From Paenibacillus elgii NBRC 100335 (lineage in GTDB: Bacteria > Bacillota > Bacilli > Paenibacillales > NBRC-103111), in the NCBI RefSeq assembly GCF_004000865.1, contig NZ_BIMB01000043.1, positions 1-60,365 on the forward strand: 60,365 bases of DNA, given 5' to 3'. Shown piece by piece: positions 1-9,387 of the stretch; position 1 is the stretch's first letter; each line of letters starts with the position of its first letter. The translations under genes and the position numbers were made by a program. The notes beneath the pieces were generated by a model. It did no database searches. It saw only the letters and a list, made by a program, of their open reading frames with translations, and was not told the DNA's origin.

Positions 1-1
1 T

Positions 2-76
2 GTATTGACTCCTGGAGCGATCCTAGATGATCTGCACGGTCCTTTTCTCTCAAAAGAAGGATGTTTATCCATGTGA
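2..76 (+). CDS. Possible 3' end of a truncated upstream gene
   Basis: A reading frame is open from the window edge and stops at 74-76, giving 24 residues that include the stretch TPGAILDDLHGPF. No family is recognised. An open frame this short is expected by chance, so this is only a possible C-terminus cut by the window edge. No terminator follows before the lectin promoter. Confidence 0.15.
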   Translation, partial: VLTPGAILDDLHGPFLSKEGCLSM

Positions 77-97
77 AGAAAAAAGCTAAGCATCATA

Positions 98-126
98 TTT
101 ACAATAAAGTATATTAATGGTATTAT
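98..126 (+). promoter_or_regulatory. Probable sigma-A promoter of the lectin gene
   Basis: TTTACA at 98-103, a 17-bp spacer and TATTAT at 121-126, with a TGG extension just before the -10 box. It lies in AT-rich DNA about 45 bp upstream of the lectin start codon. This is read from the sequence only. Confidence 0.55.
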
Positions 127-169
127 TTGATTGTTATTACTATATTTTAGGAAAAGAGGTTGATAGTTT

Positions 170-574
170 ATGAGAAAGATGTTTGTCTTGTTGTCGGTTG
201 TGTGCATGCTGTTTTTGTTTAGTGTCCCCAGTTTTGCTGCTGCCGGTCAGAACTTTCTTTCAGAAGGTCAATCCTTAGCAAAGGGACAGTGGCTTCAATC
301 AAACAATGGACAGTATACGTTAATTTTGCAAGATGACGGAAATCTGGTGCTGTATGGTCGTGGAAAAGCGCTTTGGGATTCTAAGACGAATGGACTTGCT
401 GCAAAGGAGCTTGTTATGCAATCTGACGGAAACCTGGTGCTATACGGGTATTCAGGTGTTTTATGGAGTTCGAACACGCACGGCTACCCGGGCTCTTCTT
501 TGTTTGTTCAAGACGATGGGAATGTGGTGATCTACATTGGGCGTCTAGCTATCTGGAGTACAGGAACAAACTAA
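170..574 (+). CDS. Secreted B-lectin (mannose-binding lectin-like) protein
   Basis: A 134-residue protein with an N-terminal signal peptide (basic MRK, hydrophobic residues 5-20, probable cleavage near the alanines at 23-25), so it is probably exported. The mature part is one B-lectin (GNA-type) domain. Three intact mannose-binding motifs QxDxNxVxY are visible at residues 54-62, 84-92 and 114-122, the pattern of a three-fold beta-prism. Bacterial proteins with this fold include LlpA-type lectin-like bacteriocins, which usually carry two such domains; this has one, so bacteriocin activity is only a possibility. Start ATG is preceded by a GAGG ribosome binding site. The gene is monocistronic, with its own promoter and terminator, and looks more AT-rich than the genes downstream, which is compatible with acquisition. 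No immunity gene is seen nearby. Confidence 0.85.
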   Translation: MRKMFVLLSVVCMLFLFSVPSFAAAGQNFLSEGQSLAKGQWLQSNNGQYTLILQDDGNLVLYGRGKALWDSKTNGLAAKELVMQSDGNLVLYGYSGVLWSSNTHGYPGSSLFVQDDGNVVIYIGRLAIWSTGTN

Positions 575-632
575 CATCTCCGCGCTATACATATTTTTGC
601 ATAATATACTATCTTTATGATTTGATTCCGGA

Positions 633-655
633 GAGCTGCGTAAGCGGCTCTTTTT
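633..655 (+). terminator. Intrinsic terminator after the lectin gene
   Basis: The stem GAGCTGC/GCGGCTC with a GTAA tetraloop (one G-T wobble) is followed immediately by five T. It lies 59 bp beyond the lectin stop codon. Confidence 0.85.
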
Positions 656-824
656 GTGTAAGAGGTGATTTACACAGCGCCAATATTCTCACCCTCTCGT
701 TTTGAGCGAAGTTAAAATCCTGCACTCATAATAAGCGGATGGTTTTATGTTAATACTTAAAAAAAGGACTGTAAATCAGCTGAATAATTCAACATAAGTT
801 GTAATACGCAAAAAGGTCCGGGTG
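656..824. other. Intergenic stretch without recognised features
   Basis: AT-rich DNA between the lectin terminator and the ctsR promoter. No gene with a ribosome binding site, no terminator and no clear repeat was seen. Confidence 0.6.
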
Positions 825-852
825 TTGCAATCTTACGCAAATCTGCTATAAT
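825..852 (+). promoter_or_regulatory. Sigma-A promoter of the ctsR operon
   Basis: TTGCAA at 825-830, a 16-bp spacer and a perfect TATAAT at 847-852. Transcription should start near 859, directly before the CtsR operator, and leave a leader of about 110 nt before ctsR. Confidence 0.85.
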
Positions 853-860
853 GTAGTTAA

Positions 861-877
861 AGTCAAAGAAAGTCAAA
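861..877 (+). promoter_or_regulatory. CtsR operator (heptad direct repeat)
   Basis: AGTCAAA-GAA-AGTCAAA matches the CtsR consensus RGTCAAANANRGTCAAA at every defined position. A third partial heptad, GTCAA, follows directly. It lies at the expected transcription start, so bound CtsR would block initiation. This implies autorepression and heat induction of ctsR-mcsA-mcsB-clpC. Confidence 0.93.
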
Positions 878-967
878 GTCAATGATTTGCAGCAAGACTT
901 GAATTGGATAGTCTTGGCTTTCTTCACTTTAAGTATGGTTTAACTTCTGTCGCGGGAGGTCGAATAG

Positions 968-1429
968 ATGCGCAATGTTTCAGAAATTATTGAGCAATAT
1001 CTGAAGCAGACTTTGCAGCAGAGCCCCGACGGTGTGATCGAGATCCAACGTAATGAGCTGGCCGATCAATTCAACTGCGTTCCCTCGCAAATCAATTACG
1101 TCATTAGTACCCGTTTTACATTGGAAAAAGGGTACATTGTCGAGAGCAAGCGGGGCGGCGGCGGTTACATTCGAATTCAAAGAATCGAGCTGCAATCGCA
1201 TGGCGCGGTGATGGACCATATTTTCCAAACTATCGGTACGCACATGGATCAGCTTGCATCCGAGGGACTGCTGTATCAGCTGGAAGAAGGGGGCTTCATC
1301 ACTTCGCGGGAAGCGGCATTGATGAAAGGAGCCATTACCCGGGAGGTTCTGATCTTGAAGCTGCCTCTAAGGGATGAAATCAGGGCAAGAATATTGAAAG
1401 CGATGTTGATTTCTTTGCTAAGCAAATGA
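968..1429 (+). CDS. ctsR: Transcriptional repressor CtsR of class III heat-shock genes
   Basis: A 153-residue CtsR, the usual family length. The N-terminal winged helix (about residues 1-70) contains the glycine-rich wing SKRGGGGYIRI that reads the heptad operator. The C-terminal half is the four-helix dimerisation domain and the target of McsB. In the family, CtsR represses clp genes and its own operon at normal temperature and is inactivated by heat or thiol stress. The start ATG follows GGGAGGT with good spacing. It is first in ctsR-mcsA-mcsB-clpC, whose promoter carries a perfect CtsR box. Confidence 0.97.
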   Translation: MRNVSEIIEQYLKQTLQQSPDGVIEIQRNELADQFNCVPSQINYVISTRFTLEKGYIVESKRGGGGYIRIQRIELQSHGAVMDHIFQTIGTHMDQLASEGLLYQLEEGGFITSREAALMKGAITREVLILKLPLRDEIRARILKAMLISLLSK

Positions 1430-1475
1430 TATTCGTATCCTGCCGTCCCAGGGCAAGATTAAAGGAGGGACCCAG

Positions 1476-1994
1476 ATGATTTGTCAGGAATGTGGCAAGA
1501 AGCAAGCAACGCTTCATTTTACGAAAATTTTGAATGGCGAGAAGACGGAGTTTCACATTTGCGAATCGTGCGCCAGAGAAAAAGGGGAGCTTATCCCGGG
1601 GACGGCCAATGGGTTCTCCATTCATAATCTGCTCAGCGGACTGCTTGATTTCGAACCGTCGGCGCACAGTACGCTCGCGAACAAAGTACAGCCCAGCCGC
1701 TGCGAGCATTGCGGACTAACGTATACGCAGTTCAGCAAAATCGGCCGTTTCGGCTGCAGCGAGTGCTATAAGCATTTTGGGGAGAAGCTGGACCCGCTGT
1801 TCAAACGCGTCCATGGCAATATTGTTCATACCGGCAAGGTTCCCAAGCGATCCGGCGGGTTAATTAAACATAAGCGTGAAATTGATCAGTTGAAAAAAGA
1901 ATTGCTGATCCGTATCGATAACGAGGAATTCGAAGAAGCAGCCCGTCTGCGGGATCAAATCCGCGAGCTTGAAAAAAAGGTTGCCGAAGGCTAA
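1476..1994 (+). CDS. mcsA: McsA, zinc-binding activator of the arginine kinase McsB
   Basis: A 172-residue protein with four CxxC pairs (CQECGKK near residue 3, CESC near 29, CEHC near 77 and CSEC near 93), the two zinc-finger pairs of McsA. The C-terminus has a UVR motif (DNEEFEEAARLRDQIRELEKK region) that in the family contacts ClpC. McsA stimulates McsB and senses thiol or metal stress. A strong AAAGGAGGG site precedes the ATG, and the gene lies between ctsR and mcsB. Confidence 0.95.
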   Translation: MICQECGKKQATLHFTKILNGEKTEFHICESCAREKGELIPGTANGFSIHNLLSGLLDFEPSAHSTLANKVQPSRCEHCGLTYTQFSKIGRFGCSECYKHFGEKLDPLFKRVHGNIVHTGKVPKRSGGLIKHKREIDQLKKELLIRIDNEEFEEAARLRDQIRELEKKVAEG

Positions 1995-2019
1995 ACGGGT
2001 GAGGTAAGGAGGAGTGCTT

Positions 2020-3087
2020 ATGACGGAAGCAAGCCGTTTTACAGAGAATGCGCTTAGCGATTGGATGAAGGGGGAAGGGCCGGATTCGGATATCGTCATC
2101 AGCAGCCGCATACGCATCGCGCGAAATATGCAGGCGTACCCCTTCCCTATGTTGGCCACGAACCAGCAATCGAAGGAAGTGCTGGAGCAGGTAGCCCAAG
2201 TCGTTCATAACGAAGATCTGGAGACGATCAGCCGGTTTTCGATGGTGCCGCTTTCCGAATTGAATGAACTGGAGAGACGGGTGCTGGTCGAAAAGCATCT
2301 GATTAGCCCGGCACTGGCTAACGAATCGCGCAACGGAGCCGTCATTCTCAGTGACAACGAGTCCGTTAGCATTATGGTCAATGAAGAAGACCATCTTCGG
2401 ATTCAGTGCTTGTGTCCTGGTTTTCAGATTAAAGAAGCTTGGGATCTGGCCAACCAGATCGACGATATTTTCGAAACGCATTTGAATTATGCTTTTGATG
2501 AAAAACACGGGTACATGACGAGCTGTCCTACGAACGTGGGCACGGGGATTCGCGCTTCGGTGATGATCCATCTTCCTGCGCTAGTTCTGACGCAGCAGAT
2601 TAACCGCATATTATCGGCTATTACCCAAGTTGGGCTGGCCGTGCGGGGGTTGTATGGCGAAGGCAGCGAAGCGCTCGGCAACCTGTTTCAGATTTCGAAC
2701 CAGATTACGCTGGGACAATCCGAAGAGGAAATTATCGATAACCTGTACAGCGTCGTACGGCAAATTATCGAGCACGAACGAGCGGCCAGACAGAAGCTAA
2801 TCTATGAGACAAGAGCTAAAATTTTGGACCGGGTCAGCCGCTCTTACGGCGTTTTGTCGTATGCGGCGATTATGGATTCCAAAGAAGCGGCGCAGCGGCT
2901 GTCGGACGTGAGGCTCGGGATTGATCTCGGGTTCATCAAAAACGTCTCTCCGCAAGTGCTCAACGAGCTTTTGGTGATGACCCAGCCCGGTTTTTTACAG
3001 CAGACGGCAGGAGAAAAGCTGACACCTGAAGAAAGAGACATTAGACGGGCACAGCTCATCCGGGAAAAAATTGCGGAAACGGGCTAG
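2020..3087 (+). CDS. mcsB: Protein arginine kinase McsB
   Basis: A 355-residue member of the ATP:guanido phosphotransferase family. Visible motifs are [16 protein letters not shown] near the N-terminus (ATP and phosphate contacts) and [18 protein letters not shown] with the conserved reactive cysteine. In Bacillus, McsB phosphorylates arginines on CtsR and on damaged proteins, marking them for ClpCP. The chosen ATG has AAGGAGG about 7 bp upstream; an in-frame GTG two codons earlier is too close to it. Confidence 0.96.
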   Translation: MTEASRFTENALSDWMKGEGPDSDIVISSRIRIARNMQAYPFPMLATNQQSKEVLEQVAQVVHNEDLETISRFSMVPLSELNELERRVLVEKHLISPALANESRNGAVILSDNESVSIMVNEEDHLRIQCLCPGFQIKEAWDLANQIDDIFETHLNYAFDEKHGYMTSCPTNVGTGIRASVMIHLPALVLTQQINRILSAITQVGLAVRGLYGEGSEALGNLFQISNQITLGQSEEEIIDNLYSVVRQIIEHERAARQKLIYETRAKILDRVSRSYGVLSYAAIMDSKEAAQRLSDVRLGIDLGFIKNVSPQVLNELLVMTQPGFLQQTAGEKLTPEERDIRRAQLIREKIAETG

Positions 3088-3148
3088 CCGTCAACATACG
3101 AAACCGCATAATAAGCATACGCTATACCAATCTTTGGAGGTGTTACAC

Positions 3149-5593
3149 ATGATGTTTGGCAGATTTACGGAACGCGCGCAAAAGGTATTGTCCTTGGCGC
3201 AGGAGGAAGCAGTTCGTTTGGGACACAACAATATCGGAACAGAGCACATTCTGCTCGGTCTGATTCGTGAAGGCGAAGGCATTGCCGCGAAGGCGCTCAT
3301 TGCGCTCGGACTCGGTCTTGAGAAAATTCAAGACGAAGTCGAATCGCTGATCGGACGGGGACAAGAGCAGCCATCGAATATCGCATACACGCCTCGGGCG
3401 AAAAAAGTAATCGAGCTGTCGATGGACGAAGCCCGCAAGCTGGGACACACGTACGTCGGAACGGAGCACATTCTGCTCGGCTTGATTCGTGAAGGCGAGG
3501 GCGTTGCTGCACGCGTATTGAACAATTTGGGCGTGAGCCTGAACAAGGCCCGTCAGCAAGTACTTCAACTGCTTGGCAGCAGCGAGGTGGTCTCGCCTAA
3601 CCATGGTAACCCGACGAATGTGAATACACCGACGTTGGACGGTCTGGCTCGCGACCTGACGGCTTATGCCAAGGAAGGCAACCTGGACCCGGTCATCGGC
3701 CGCAGCAAAGAGATTGAGCGCGTGATTCAAGTGCTCAGCCGCCGTACGAAAAACAATCCGGTTCTCATTGGGGAGCCCGGCGTAGGTAAGACGGCGATTG
3801 CCGAAGGGTTGGCGCAAAAAATCGTCGCAAACGAAATTCCGGAAACGTTGCGCGATAAGCGCGTCATGACCTTGGATATGGGCTCGGTCGTCGCCGGTAC
3901 GAAATACCGCGGCGAATTCGAAGACCGCTTGAAAAAAATTATGGATGAAATCCGGCAAGCCGGAAATATCGTCCTGTTCATTGACGAGCTGCATACGCTG
4001 ATCGGTGCTGGCGGGGCGGAAGGCGCGATCGACGCTTCGAATATTTTGAAGCCGGCTCTGGCTCGCGGGGAGCTCCAGTGCATCGGGGCTACGACGCTTG
4101 ACGAGTACCGCAAATATATCGAAAAGGACGCAGCGCTGGAAAGACGCTTCCAGCCGATTACGGTCGACCAACCGTCGCCGGAAGAAGCGATTCAGATTTT
4201 GCATGGACTGCGTGACCGCTATGAAGCGCATCACCGCGTGAAAATTACGGACGAAGCTATCGAGCAAGCCGTGAAGCTGTCCGACCGTTATATTACAGAC
4301 CGGTTCCTTCCGGATAAAGCGATCGACTTGATCGACGAAGCTAGCTCCAAAGTAAGGCTCCGTTCGTATACGGTACCGCCGGATCTGAAAAAGCTGGAAA
4401 GCCATCTTGAAGACATCCGCAAGGAAAAAGACGCTGCCGTGCAAAGTCAGGAATTCGAGAAAGCGGCATCGCTGCGTGATACGGAGCAGAAGCTGCGCGA
4501 AGAGCTCGATTCGACGAAAAACGAATGGAAAGAGAAGCAAGGACGCACCGATTCCGAAGTGACGCCGGACGATATTGCTCAGGTCGTAGCAAGCTGGACC
4601 GGGATTCCTGTCGTGAAGCTGGCCGAGGAAGAAACTCAGCGCCTTCTGAAAATGGAATCCATCCTGCATAACCGGGTTATCGGCCAAGACGAAGCGGTCA
4701 AGGCGGTCAGCCGCGCAATTCGCCGGGCGAGAGCGGGTCTGAAAGATCCGAAACGACCGATGGGCTCGTTCATCTTCCTTGGTCCGACCGGTGTCGGGAA
4801 AACCGAGCTGGCCCGTGCGCTTGCCGAGTCTCTCTTCGGTGACGAAAATGCCGTCATTCGGATCGATATGTCGGAGTACATGGAGAAGCATTCTACGTCT
4901 CGTTTGGTCGGAGCGCCTCCGGGATACGTCGGATACGAAGAAGGCGGTCAATTGACCGAAAAAGTACGCCGCAAGCCGTATTCCGTTGTCCTGCTGGACG
5001 AAATCGAAAAAGCGCATCCTGAAGTATTCAACATTTTGCTGCAGGTACTTGAAGACGGCCGCCTGACGGATTCCAAAGGCCGTACGGTCGATTTCCGAAA
5101 TACGCTGATCATCATGACATCGAACGTCGGGGCCGACACGATCAAGAGAAACTCGACGCTCGGCTTCACCGCCGCGCATGATGCAGGCAAAGACTATAAC
5201 AATATGAAAGAAAAAGTAATGGGCGAGCTGAAGAAAAGCTTCCGTCCGGAGTTCTTGAACCGGATCGACGAGATTATCGTGTTCCACTCCTTGGAAGAGC
5301 AGCATATCGCCGAAATCGTGACGTTGATGGCCGAAGAGCTTCGCAAACGGTTGAAAGAGCAGGAAGTCGAATTCTTCCTGACCGATTCGGCCAAAGCGTT
5401 CCTGGCCAAAGAAGGCTACGATCCGACCTTCGGTGCGAGACCGCTGCGCAGAGCGATTCAGAAGCACATCGAAGACCGGTTGTCCGAAGAATTGCTGCGC
5501 GGCAACATTTCCAAAGGCGACTCGCTTACGATCGATGAGAAGGACGGCGAACTGATCGTTCACCGTAACCAAGGCGTCGGTACGCAGGCTTAA
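3149..5593 (+). CDS. clpC: ClpC, AAA+ unfoldase of the ClpCP protease
   Basis: An 814-residue HSP100 protein. Two Clp-N repeats (each with [20 protein letters not shown] or a close variant) occupy about residues 1-145. The first AAA+ module has Walker A GEPGVGKT at about 208-215. A middle region carries a UVR motif at about 436-455. The second AAA+ module has GPTGVGKT at about 545-552. ClpC unfolds substrates, including arginine-phosphorylated proteins, for ClpP, with McsB or MecA as adaptors. The start [11 protein letters not shown] matches B. subtilis ClpC and follows GGAGGTG; the longer upstream frame lacks homology. It is last in the ctsR operon and followed by a terminator. Confidence 0.97.
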   Translation: MMFGRFTERAQKVLSLAQEEAVRLGHNNIGTEHILLGLIREGEGIAAKALIALGLGLEKIQDEVESLIGRGQEQPSNIAYTPRAKKVIELSMDEARKLGHTYVGTEHILLGLIREGEGVAARVLNNLGVSLNKARQQVLQLLGSSEVVSPNHGNPTNVNTPTLDGLARDLTAYAKEGNLDPVIGRSKEIERVIQVLSRRTKNNPVLIGEPGVGKTAIAEGLAQKIVANEIPETLRDKRVMTLDMGSVVAGTKYRGEFEDRLKKIMDEIRQAGNIVLFIDELHTLIGAGGAEGAIDASNILKPALARGELQCIGATTLDEYRKYIEKDAALERRFQPITVDQPSPEEAIQILHGLRDRYEAHHRVKITDEAIEQAVKLSDRYITDRFLPDKAIDLIDEASSKVRLRSYTVPPDLKKLESHLEDIRKEKDAAVQSQEFEKAASLRDTEQKLREELDSTKNEWKEKQGRTDSEVTPDDIAQVVASWTGIPVVKLAEEETQRLLKMESILHNRVIGQDEAVKAVSRAIRRARAGLKDPKRPMGSFIFLGPTGVGKTELARALAESLFGDENAVIRIDMSEYMEKHSTSRLVGAPPGYVGYEEGGQLTEKVRRKPYSVVLLDEIEKAHPEVFNILLQVLEDGRLTDSKGRTVDFRNTLIIMTSNVGADTIKRNSTLGFTAAHDAGKDYNNMKEKVMGELKKSFRPEFLNRIDEIIVFHSLEEQHIAEIVTLMAEELRKRLKEQEVEFFLTDSAKAFLAKEGYDPTFGARPLRRAIQKHIEDRLSEELLRGNISKGDSLTIDEKDGELIVHRNQGVGTQA

Positions 5594-5627
5594 GTCAAAA
5601 AGGTTTAGGAGCGCAGGCTCCTTCAAT

Positions 5628-5672
5628 AAGCATTCCACGGCTGCAAGTTGGGCCGGAGGGATGCTTTTTTTT
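5628..5672 (+). terminator. Intrinsic terminator after clpC
   Basis: AAGCATTCC pairs with GGGATGCTT (9 bp, one G-T wobble) across a 21-nt loop that can itself fold, followed by eight T. It separates the ctsR operon from radA. Confidence 0.75.
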
Positions 5673-5773
5673 CTTTACTGTTAAAGCTTTTTTTCTTTTC
5701 AGCGGCGGCAAGGGTTTTCAAGACAGGGTCAAAATGGTAAACTTTGAGTTGGGATCAGAAAGCAGGTTAAATG

Positions 5774-7141
5774 ATGGCGAAAACAAAAACAAAGTTTTTC
5801 TGCCAGTCATGCGGCTACGAATCGCCGAAATGGCTCGGCAAATGTCCGGGCTGCGAAGCCTGGAATACATTTGTGGAAGAAGTGGAGACCGTTGTTAAGA
5901 GCAAAGGGCTGCACACAAATTTTTTGAACAAGAAAGAAAAAGCGGTTTCTATCATAAACATAGAAAGCAGTCAAGAAGAGCGGATCGTGACGGATAATCG
6001 GGAGTTGAACCGCGTGCTTGGTGGCGGCATCGTGCCTGGCTCCTTGATTCTGGTCGGCGGGGACCCGGGAATCGGGAAGTCGACGCTGCTTCTGCAAACG
6101 TCGCATTTGCTGACGCAGCTGGACTTGAAGGTGCTGTACATTTCCGGAGAGGAATCCGTCCGCCAGACGAAGCTGAGGGCAGACCGGCTGCAAGCCGTTT
6201 CCCCACAGTTGTTCGTGCTGTGCGAAACGAATGTGGAGCATATCGAGGCGGCGATTGACGAGATCGAACCGGATTTCATCGTCATCGACTCGATCCAAAC
6301 GGTATACCACGGCGCCGTAGCTTCCGCTCCCGGTTCGGTTTCTCAGGTGCGGGAATGCACGGGGCATTTTATGCGGATTGCCAAAATGAAAGGAATCGCA
6401 ACCGTCCTCGTTGGTCATGTTACTAAAGAGGGCGCCATTGCAGGACCGCGATTACTCGAACATATGGTCGATTGCGTACTTTATTTCGAAGGGGAGCGGC
6501 ATCATTCGTACCGGGTGCTTCGCGCCGTTAAAAATCGGTTCGGTTCGACCAACGAAATCGGGATTTTCGAGATGCGGGAAAGCGGCCTGGTCGAGGTCAA
6601 CAACCCATCGGAGCTGTTTTTGTCCGAGCGCCCGCTGGGTGTCGCCGGCTCGACTGTCGTCGCCAGCATGGAGGGAACACGTCCGGTCCTCGTAGAGCTT
6701 CAAGCTCTCGTCTCGTCCACGAACTTTCCATCTCCTCGGCGGATGGCGACCGGTTTCGACCATAATCGACTATCCCTCATTATCGCGGTGCTGGAGAAGC
6801 GGATGGGCATGTTTTTGCAAAACCAGGACGCTTACCTTAACGTTGCGGGCGGCGTGAAGCTGGATGAGCCAGCCGTCGATCTTGCGGTTGCAGTCAGCAT
6901 CGCCTCAAGCTTCCGCGAACAGCCGACGCAGCCGTTCGACGTCGTCTTCGGTGAAGTCGGCTTAACGGGCGAGGTGCGCGGCGTCTCGCGTGTCGACCAG
7001 CGGGTGCGGGAAGCGGAGAAGCTCGGCTTTCGCCGCGTCATTCTCCCGCAAAAAAGCCTGAAAGGCTGGACGCCCCCGGCAGGCATTCAAATTATCGGCG
7101 TCAACACCGTAGCCGAGGCGCTATCGGCTGCTTTAGTATAA
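5774..7141 (+). CDS. radA: DNA repair protein RadA (Sms)
   Basis: A 455-residue RecA-like branch-migration helicase. It has an N-terminal four-cysteine zinc finger ([18 protein letters not shown], residues about 9-26), Walker [11 protein letters not shown] at about 95-104, the RadA-specific KNRFG motif at about 253-257 and a C-terminal Lon-protease-like domain. It acts in recombination and fork repair. ATG 5774 gives the usual MAKTK start and better spacing from AGCAGG; ATG 5771 is the alternative. In B. subtilis RadA and DisA are functionally linked, and disA follows here. Confidence 0.96.
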   Translation: MAKTKTKFFCQSCGYESPKWLGKCPGCEAWNTFVEEVETVVKSKGLHTNFLNKKEKAVSIINIESSQEERIVTDNRELNRVLGGGIVPGSLILVGGDPGIGKSTLLLQTSHLLTQLDLKVLYISGEESVRQTKLRADRLQAVSPQLFVLCETNVEHIEAAIDEIEPDFIVIDSIQTVYHGAVASAPGSVSQVRECTGHFMRIAKMKGIATVLVGHVTKEGAIAGPRLLEHMVDCVLYFEGERHHSYRVLRAVKNRFGSTNEIGIFEMRESGLVEVNNPSELFLSERPLGVAGSTVVASMEGTRPVLVELQALVSSTNFPSPRRMATGFDHNRLSLIIAVLEKRMGMFLQNQDAYLNVAGGVKLDEPAVDLAVAVSIASSFREQPTQPFDVVFGEVGLTGEVRGVSRVDQRVREAEKLGFRRVILPQKSLKGWTPPAGIQIIGVNTVAEALSAALV

Positions 7142-7145
7142 TATA

Positions 7146-7314
7146 TTTTTTGAATCAAAGGTTTTGATGGAGCGCAGGGGAACTGCCGGAGAGTTTACGT
7201 GCCGCCTTTGAACTCGGAAAGCTACCTTAAATTATAATTCGAACTTTCCGAGTTCAAGAGCGGCCGGAGGCAGTTCTCCCTGCTGCGCAATCAACCTCCC
7301 TTTGCTTCAAAAAA
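7146..7314. repeat. Large near-perfect palindrome between radA and disA
   Basis: The whole intergenic region folds on itself. TTTTTTGAATCAAAGG at the left end pairs with CCTTTGCTTCAAAAAA at the right. Inside, GCGCAGGGGAACTGCC pairs with GGCAGTTCTCCCTGCTGCGC. The core GAACTCGGAAAG pairs with CTTTCCGAGTTC around a loop of about 22 nt centred near 7231. Because the right arm ends in A rather than T, this is not an intrinsic terminator on either strand. It resembles a MITE-like element or a very long mRNA hairpin. No clear target-site duplication was seen. Confidence 0.85.
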
Positions 7315-7333
7315 TTCGTCAGGAGGGACACCA

Positions 7334-8413
7334 TTGAGCAAGGAAGAAGCAAAACGCGACGTCATGAGCCAGCTGCTGCAGCTCGTTGCGCCAGGCACGC
7401 CGTTCCGGGAAGGGCTGGAGAACGTGCTGCGCGCCAAAACGGGCGGCTTAATCGTCGTCGGCTACAGCCCGGAAGTGATGGAGATTGTAGACGGCGGCTT
7501 TTCGATCAACTGCGACTTTTCCCCGAACTACTTATATGAGCTGGCCAAAATGGACGGCGCGATCATCCTCAGTGAGGATTTGAAGCGTATCCTGTATGCG
7601 AATACGCAGCTGATTCCGGACTCTTCGATTACGTCTACCGAAACGGGCATTCGGCACCGGACGGCGGAACGCGTCGCGAAGCAGACCTCCAAGCTTGTGG
7701 TGTCCATCTCGCAGCGGCGCAATGTCATTACCTTGTATCAAGGCAGCTTGCGCTATTCGTTGAAAGATATCGGCGTCATTTTGACGAAAGCGAATCAGGC
7801 GATTCAAACGCTGGAGAAATACAAGTCTGTATTGGACCAGGATATGACCAATCTGGGTGCTTCCGAATTTGAGGAGCTGGTCACTTTGCACGATGTGACC
7901 GGTGTCATGCAACGTATTGAGATGGTTTTACGTATTAAAGCAGAGATCAAGCGTTACATTAACGAGCTCGGCAACGAAGGCCGGTTGATCAGCATGCAGT
8001 TGGAGGAATTGGTTGGCAACACCGAGAATGAGGCTTACCTGCTGATTAAGGATTACGTCAAAGAACTGTCCGAAGAGAAGGTAAAAGAAGTCCAAGCGAC
8101 GCTCAAGAAGCATTCGACCGACGAGATGCTCGATCATTCGCACATTGCACGGGCGCTTGGCTACCCGCCTACGCCTGGCAGCGCGGAGGAGACGATCTCG
8201 CCGAGAGGTTACCGGGTACTGAACAAAATACCGCGTCTTCCTTCCGTCATTATACATAATTTGGTGGAACGGTTTTGTCAGCTCCCGCATCTAATGATGG
8301 CGACGATTGAAGAATTGGATGAAGTGGACGGCATCGGGGAAGTGCGCGCACGTACGATTAAAGAAGGATTAAAGAGGATCCAAGATCAGGTGCTCATTGA
8401 CAGACATATTTAA
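7334..8413 (+). CDS. disA: Diadenylate cyclase DisA
   Basis: A 359-residue protein, the usual length. The N-terminal DAC domain carries the catalytic DGA motif at 74-76 and RHRT at 107-110. A helical linker follows, then a C-terminal helix-hairpin-helix DNA-binding domain ([20 protein letters not shown]). DisA scans DNA, makes c-di-AMP from two ATP and pauses at branched DNA, delaying sporulation when DNA is damaged. The start is TTG with AGGAGGG 6 bp upstream; that Shine-Dalgarno lies just outside the preceding palindrome. Confidence 0.96.
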   Translation: MSKEEAKRDVMSQLLQLVAPGTPFREGLENVLRAKTGGLIVVGYSPEVMEIVDGGFSINCDFSPNYLYELAKMDGAIILSEDLKRILYANTQLIPDSSITSTETGIRHRTAERVAKQTSKLVVSISQRRNVITLYQGSLRYSLKDIGVILTKANQAIQTLEKYKSVLDQDMTNLGASEFEELVTLHDVTGVMQRIEMVLRIKAEIKRYINELGNEGRLISMQLEELVGNTENEAYLLIKDYVKELSEEKVKEVQATLKKHSTDEMLDHSHIARALGYPPTPGSAEETISPRGYRVLNKIPRLPSVIIHNLVERFCQLPHLMMATIEELDEVDGIGEVRARTIKEGLKRIQDQVLIDRHI

Positions 8414-8487
8414 GTTGCATACAATCAGAGGATAGCCAAATATTATTACGATATTAGGGCACAGTAAAACCAGAGGTGGACTAAACA

Positions 8488-9222
8488 ATGATAACAAAAT
8501 CCCTTCCGAACTTGTTTACGATTGGGAACTTGTTCTTAGGTATTATTGCAATTATTTCCGTGTTTAATAGTAAGCCCGAGCTTGCCGCGATCATGGTCAT
8601 CGTCGCAATGCTTCTGGATGGATTGGACGGGCGCGTTGCCCGTGCGCTCAATGCGCAGAGCGAATTCGGCAAAGAGCTGGACTCGCTGTCCGATGTCATC
8701 TCGTTCGGTGTAGCACCGGCGTTCATCATGTACGTGGTGGCTTTCACCGAGATGAATGCAGCGGCAGCCTGGATCGTCACAGCGATCTTCCCGATCTGCG
8801 GCGCGCTTCGTCTGGCCCGCTTCAATGTCGTTGCCGGGACACCGGGATATTTTATCGGCTTGCCGATTCCTGCAGCCGGCGGCGTATTGTGTACGCTCGC
8901 GCTGTTCCATAAAGAATTGAACACCGTCGTACTCGTCTTGTCGACGCTTCTGTTGTCCTACTTGATGGTCAGCACCGTCAAATACCCGAACTTCAAAAAG
9001 GTCGGCATCCCGAAAGCCGCCATCTGGATTACGCCCGTTGTCGTCGTGGCTGCCGTTGTACTGGCTGTCATGTATCCGGGGCTGTTGTCCAAGCTCATCT
9101 TCGTACCGCTGCTTCTTTACGCGCTGTACGGCTTAAAAAAAAACGTTGATCGGCTGTTCTTCTGGAAACGAAGAAAACGTCCGTCCGTAGAAGAGCCGGA
9201 GTCCAAAACAACGAGCCTCTAA
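8488..9222 (+). CDS. pssA: CDP-diacylglycerol-serine O-phosphatidyltransferase
   Basis: A 244-residue integral membrane enzyme with six or more hydrophobic segments. The CDP-alcohol phosphotransferase signature DGx2ARx8Gx3Dx3D runs from D47 to D69 (DGRVAR...GKELDSLSD). It makes phosphatidylserine from CDP-diacylglycerol and serine, the precursor of phosphatidylethanolamine. The C-terminus is basic and cytosolic. It lies 74 bp after disA; no psd gene is adjacent as in B. subtilis. Start ATG follows AGAGGTGG. Confidence 0.93.
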   Translation: MITKSLPNLFTIGNLFLGIIAIISVFNSKPELAAIMVIVAMLLDGLDGRVARALNAQSEFGKELDSLSDVISFGVAPAFIMYVVAFTEMNAAAAWIVTAIFPICGALRLARFNVVAGTPGYFIGLPIPAAGGVLCTLALFHKELNTVVLVLSTLLLSYLMVSTVKYPNFKKVGIPKAAIWITPVVVVAAVVLAVMYPGLLSKLIFVPLLLYALYGLKKNVDRLFFWKRRKRPSVEEPESKTTSL

Positions 9223-9253
9223 AACCGCATAACTGCACTAGGCTATGAAAATG

Positions 9254-9294
9254 AAAAGCATTTGTTTTCCGCAAGGAAAATGAATGCTTTTTTT
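9254..9294 (+). terminator. Intrinsic terminator after pssA
   Basis: AAAAGCATT/AATGCTTTT and TTTTCC/GGAAAA arms with a TG/TG internal mismatch close on a GCAA tetraloop, followed by a T run. The A-rich 5' side means it could also work in the opposite direction. Confidence 0.9.
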
Positions 9295-9387
9295 CATTTT
9301 CTTCAACTGATACGATTAGGCTGGAGTAATTTGGTTCATAATTGTAACGGAAGGCAGAATTTGTTATTTTTATGGAGGTGAAAGTCT

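Noticed and set aside
463..705. An 80-residue frame overlapping the lectin 3' end
   Set aside because: It passes through the lectin terminator and lacks a ribosome binding site.
5608..5621. Hairpin GGAGC/GCTCC just after clpC
   Set aside because: Short stem and no T-run; the following hairpin with T8 is the better terminator.
3143..5638. An 831-residue open frame on the minus strand opposite clpC
   Set aside because: It mirrors the clpC codon pattern, has no ribosome binding site and no family resemblance. Long antisense frames are common opposite highly biased genes.
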